Below, one piece after another: positions 62,671 to 64,000 of a stretch of DNA of 64,000 bases (positions are counted from its first letter, which is position 1; the number at the start of each line of letters is the position of its first letter). The position numbers were made by a program, and so were the translations under genes. Under the pieces are notes generated by a model that searched no databases, was not told the DNA's origin, and saw only the letters and a program-made list of their open reading frames with translations. The stretch lies in contig NZ_AUGR01000002.1 of NCBI RefSeq assembly GCF_000422765.1, forward strand, positions 310,001 to 374,000, written 5' to 3'. Origin of the DNA: Neptunomonas japonica DSM 18939. GTDB taxonomy: Bacteria; Pseudomonadota; Gammaproteobacteria; Pseudomonadales; Balneatricaceae.

Positions 62671-63225
62671 ATGAACAAAGATAGAACTCTCGTGCAGATA
62701 GCACTCTATGCAGCAGTGATTGCCGCATTAGGGCTGTTACCTAAATTTAATATCCCAGTGGCGGGCGGTGTCCCGTTAACGGCTCAGACACTAGGCTTAA
62801 TGTTAGCCGGTATCATGCTGGGGCCTGTGCGAGGTTTCTTATCGGTGGCGCTGTTTATTTTGGTGGTTGCGTTAGGCGCGCCTTTATTGGCTGGCGGGCG
62901 TGGTGGATTGGGAGTGTTTGCAGGGCCTACCGTTGGGTTTATTGTTGGTTTCCCGTTTGCAGCGCTGGTCACCGGGTTAATGATGCAGCAGCTTAAAAAC
63001 GTTAATCTCTTTGCGGCTGCGCTTATCTCGTCAATAGTTGGTGGTATTATAGTGCTGTATGCCTTTGGTATACCGGGTATGGTGGCGATGACGTCATTAG
63101 ATTTTTCAGGTGCAGCGAAAGCTATTCTTGTGTTTATTCCGGGTGATATTATTAAGGCGCTTATTGCTGCATTAATAGCTCAGTCTGTTCTACGCGCGAT
63201 GCCGGGCATTATCCCTTCTCGATAA
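62671..63225 (+). CDS. bioY: biotin ECF transporter substrate-binding protein BioY
   Basis: 184 residues, six membrane segments. Typical BioY motifs: GLLPKFNIPVAGGVPLTAQTLGLMLAG near 22-48, LGAPLLAGGRGGLGVFAGPTVGFIVGFP near 70-97, and FIPGDIIKALIAALIA near 150. It binds biotin in the membrane. It completes the bioMNY operon, so the cell can import biotin. Confidence 0.96.
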   Translation: MNKDRTLVQIALYAAVIAALGLLPKFNIPVAGGVPLTAQTLGLMLAGIMLGPVRGFLSVALFILVVALGAPLLAGGRGGLGVFAGPTVGFIVGFPFAALVTGLMMQQLKNVNLFAAALISSIVGGIIVLYAFGIPGMVAMTSLDFSGAAKAILVFIPGDIIKALIAALIAQSVLRAMPGIIPSR

Positions 63226-63447
63226 ATATAAAGTTGTGCCTGACGACATAGATATAAGCAGCTGGCGGTTCTGCTGGCTGCTTTTCTACATTAGACCTAC
63301 CTACTGATGCCTGTCATATTCATTTTCATCCAGAATACGTTAAGATAAAAGCCATGAGCAGTTGCCTCAACGCAGCGTTGAAGCAGATGGAATGTGGCGT
63401 TTGTCATCAGTTTGTCATATAGATTTAGTTAAATTTACTCAGATTAA

Positions 63448-64000
<553 letters not shown>

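Overview
The window is a bacterial chromosome segment carrying most of a transposable (Mu-like) prophage followed by ordinary core genes. The core genes (hisB-hisH-hisF, asmA-mutY-yggX, an RND efflux pair, EAL and GGDEF proteins, iorA-iorB, bioMNY, hemB) are typical of a Gammaproteobacterium. Moderate base composition, many signalling proteins and the gene set suggest a marine Oceanospirillales-type organism; that placement is an inference, not a sequence match.

Region 1 (1 to about 35080): Mu-like prophage, with its left end, repressor and ner outside the window. Order: MuA transposase (C-terminal part), MuB, an early block of small DNA-binding and unknown proteins (HU-like, DUF3164, DUF2786, GemA), a single Mor/C-type activator, lysis genes (holin, SLT lysin, nested spanins), DksA/TraR zinc finger, DUF2730, a small winged-helix protein, DUF3486, large terminase, DUF935 portal, gpF-like protein with a fused nuclease-like tail, gpG, protease/scaffold, decoration protein, gpT capsid, gp35-gp37-like proteins. 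The tail is not Mu-like: there is a tail-tube protein, a TP901-type tape measure and large tip proteins, with no sheath or baseplate set. This is the B3/D3112-type plan, a Mu replication and head module with a siphovirus tail. The end carries lectin-fold fibre candidates and a com-mom pair for DNA modification. Right-end MuA-site-like repeats lie 65 bp from a tRNA-Phe gene.

Regulation in the prophage looks unusually visible. A 16-base motif occurs three times, exactly upstream of the lysis, head and fibre operons, and is probably the late-promoter activator site. Inverted repeats end flush with the start codons of mor, the holin gene and the protease gene, and hairpins enclose the translation starts of com and mom. 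Short hairpins also fill most gaps in the early operon.

Region 2 (35148 to 47029): tRNA-Phe, asmA-mutY-yggX on the minus strand, hisB-hisH-hisF (hisA missing from its usual place), a periplasmic adaptor plus RND pump, and an EAL phosphodiesterase. Region 3 (47562 to 54866): a Ter-type stress island, with a DUF475/TerC-like membrane protein, TerD, TerA-like, TerB and TerD proteins, then after a terminator a PRTase-TRSP protein, a HAD phosphatase and a StiP/PELOTA protein. Region 4 (54981 to 64000): iorA-iorB with a possible FNR/ANR site, a PQ-loop membrane protein, a 7TMR-DISM GGDEF cyclase, an elbB gene broken by two in-frame TAA codons, the bioMNY biotin transporter, and the start of hemB.

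Decayed genes are a theme: a minus-strand DUF4145 pseudogene in the prophage moron slot, elbB, the lost hisA, and a DUF2786 gene whose reading frame runs through a terminator-like hairpin.
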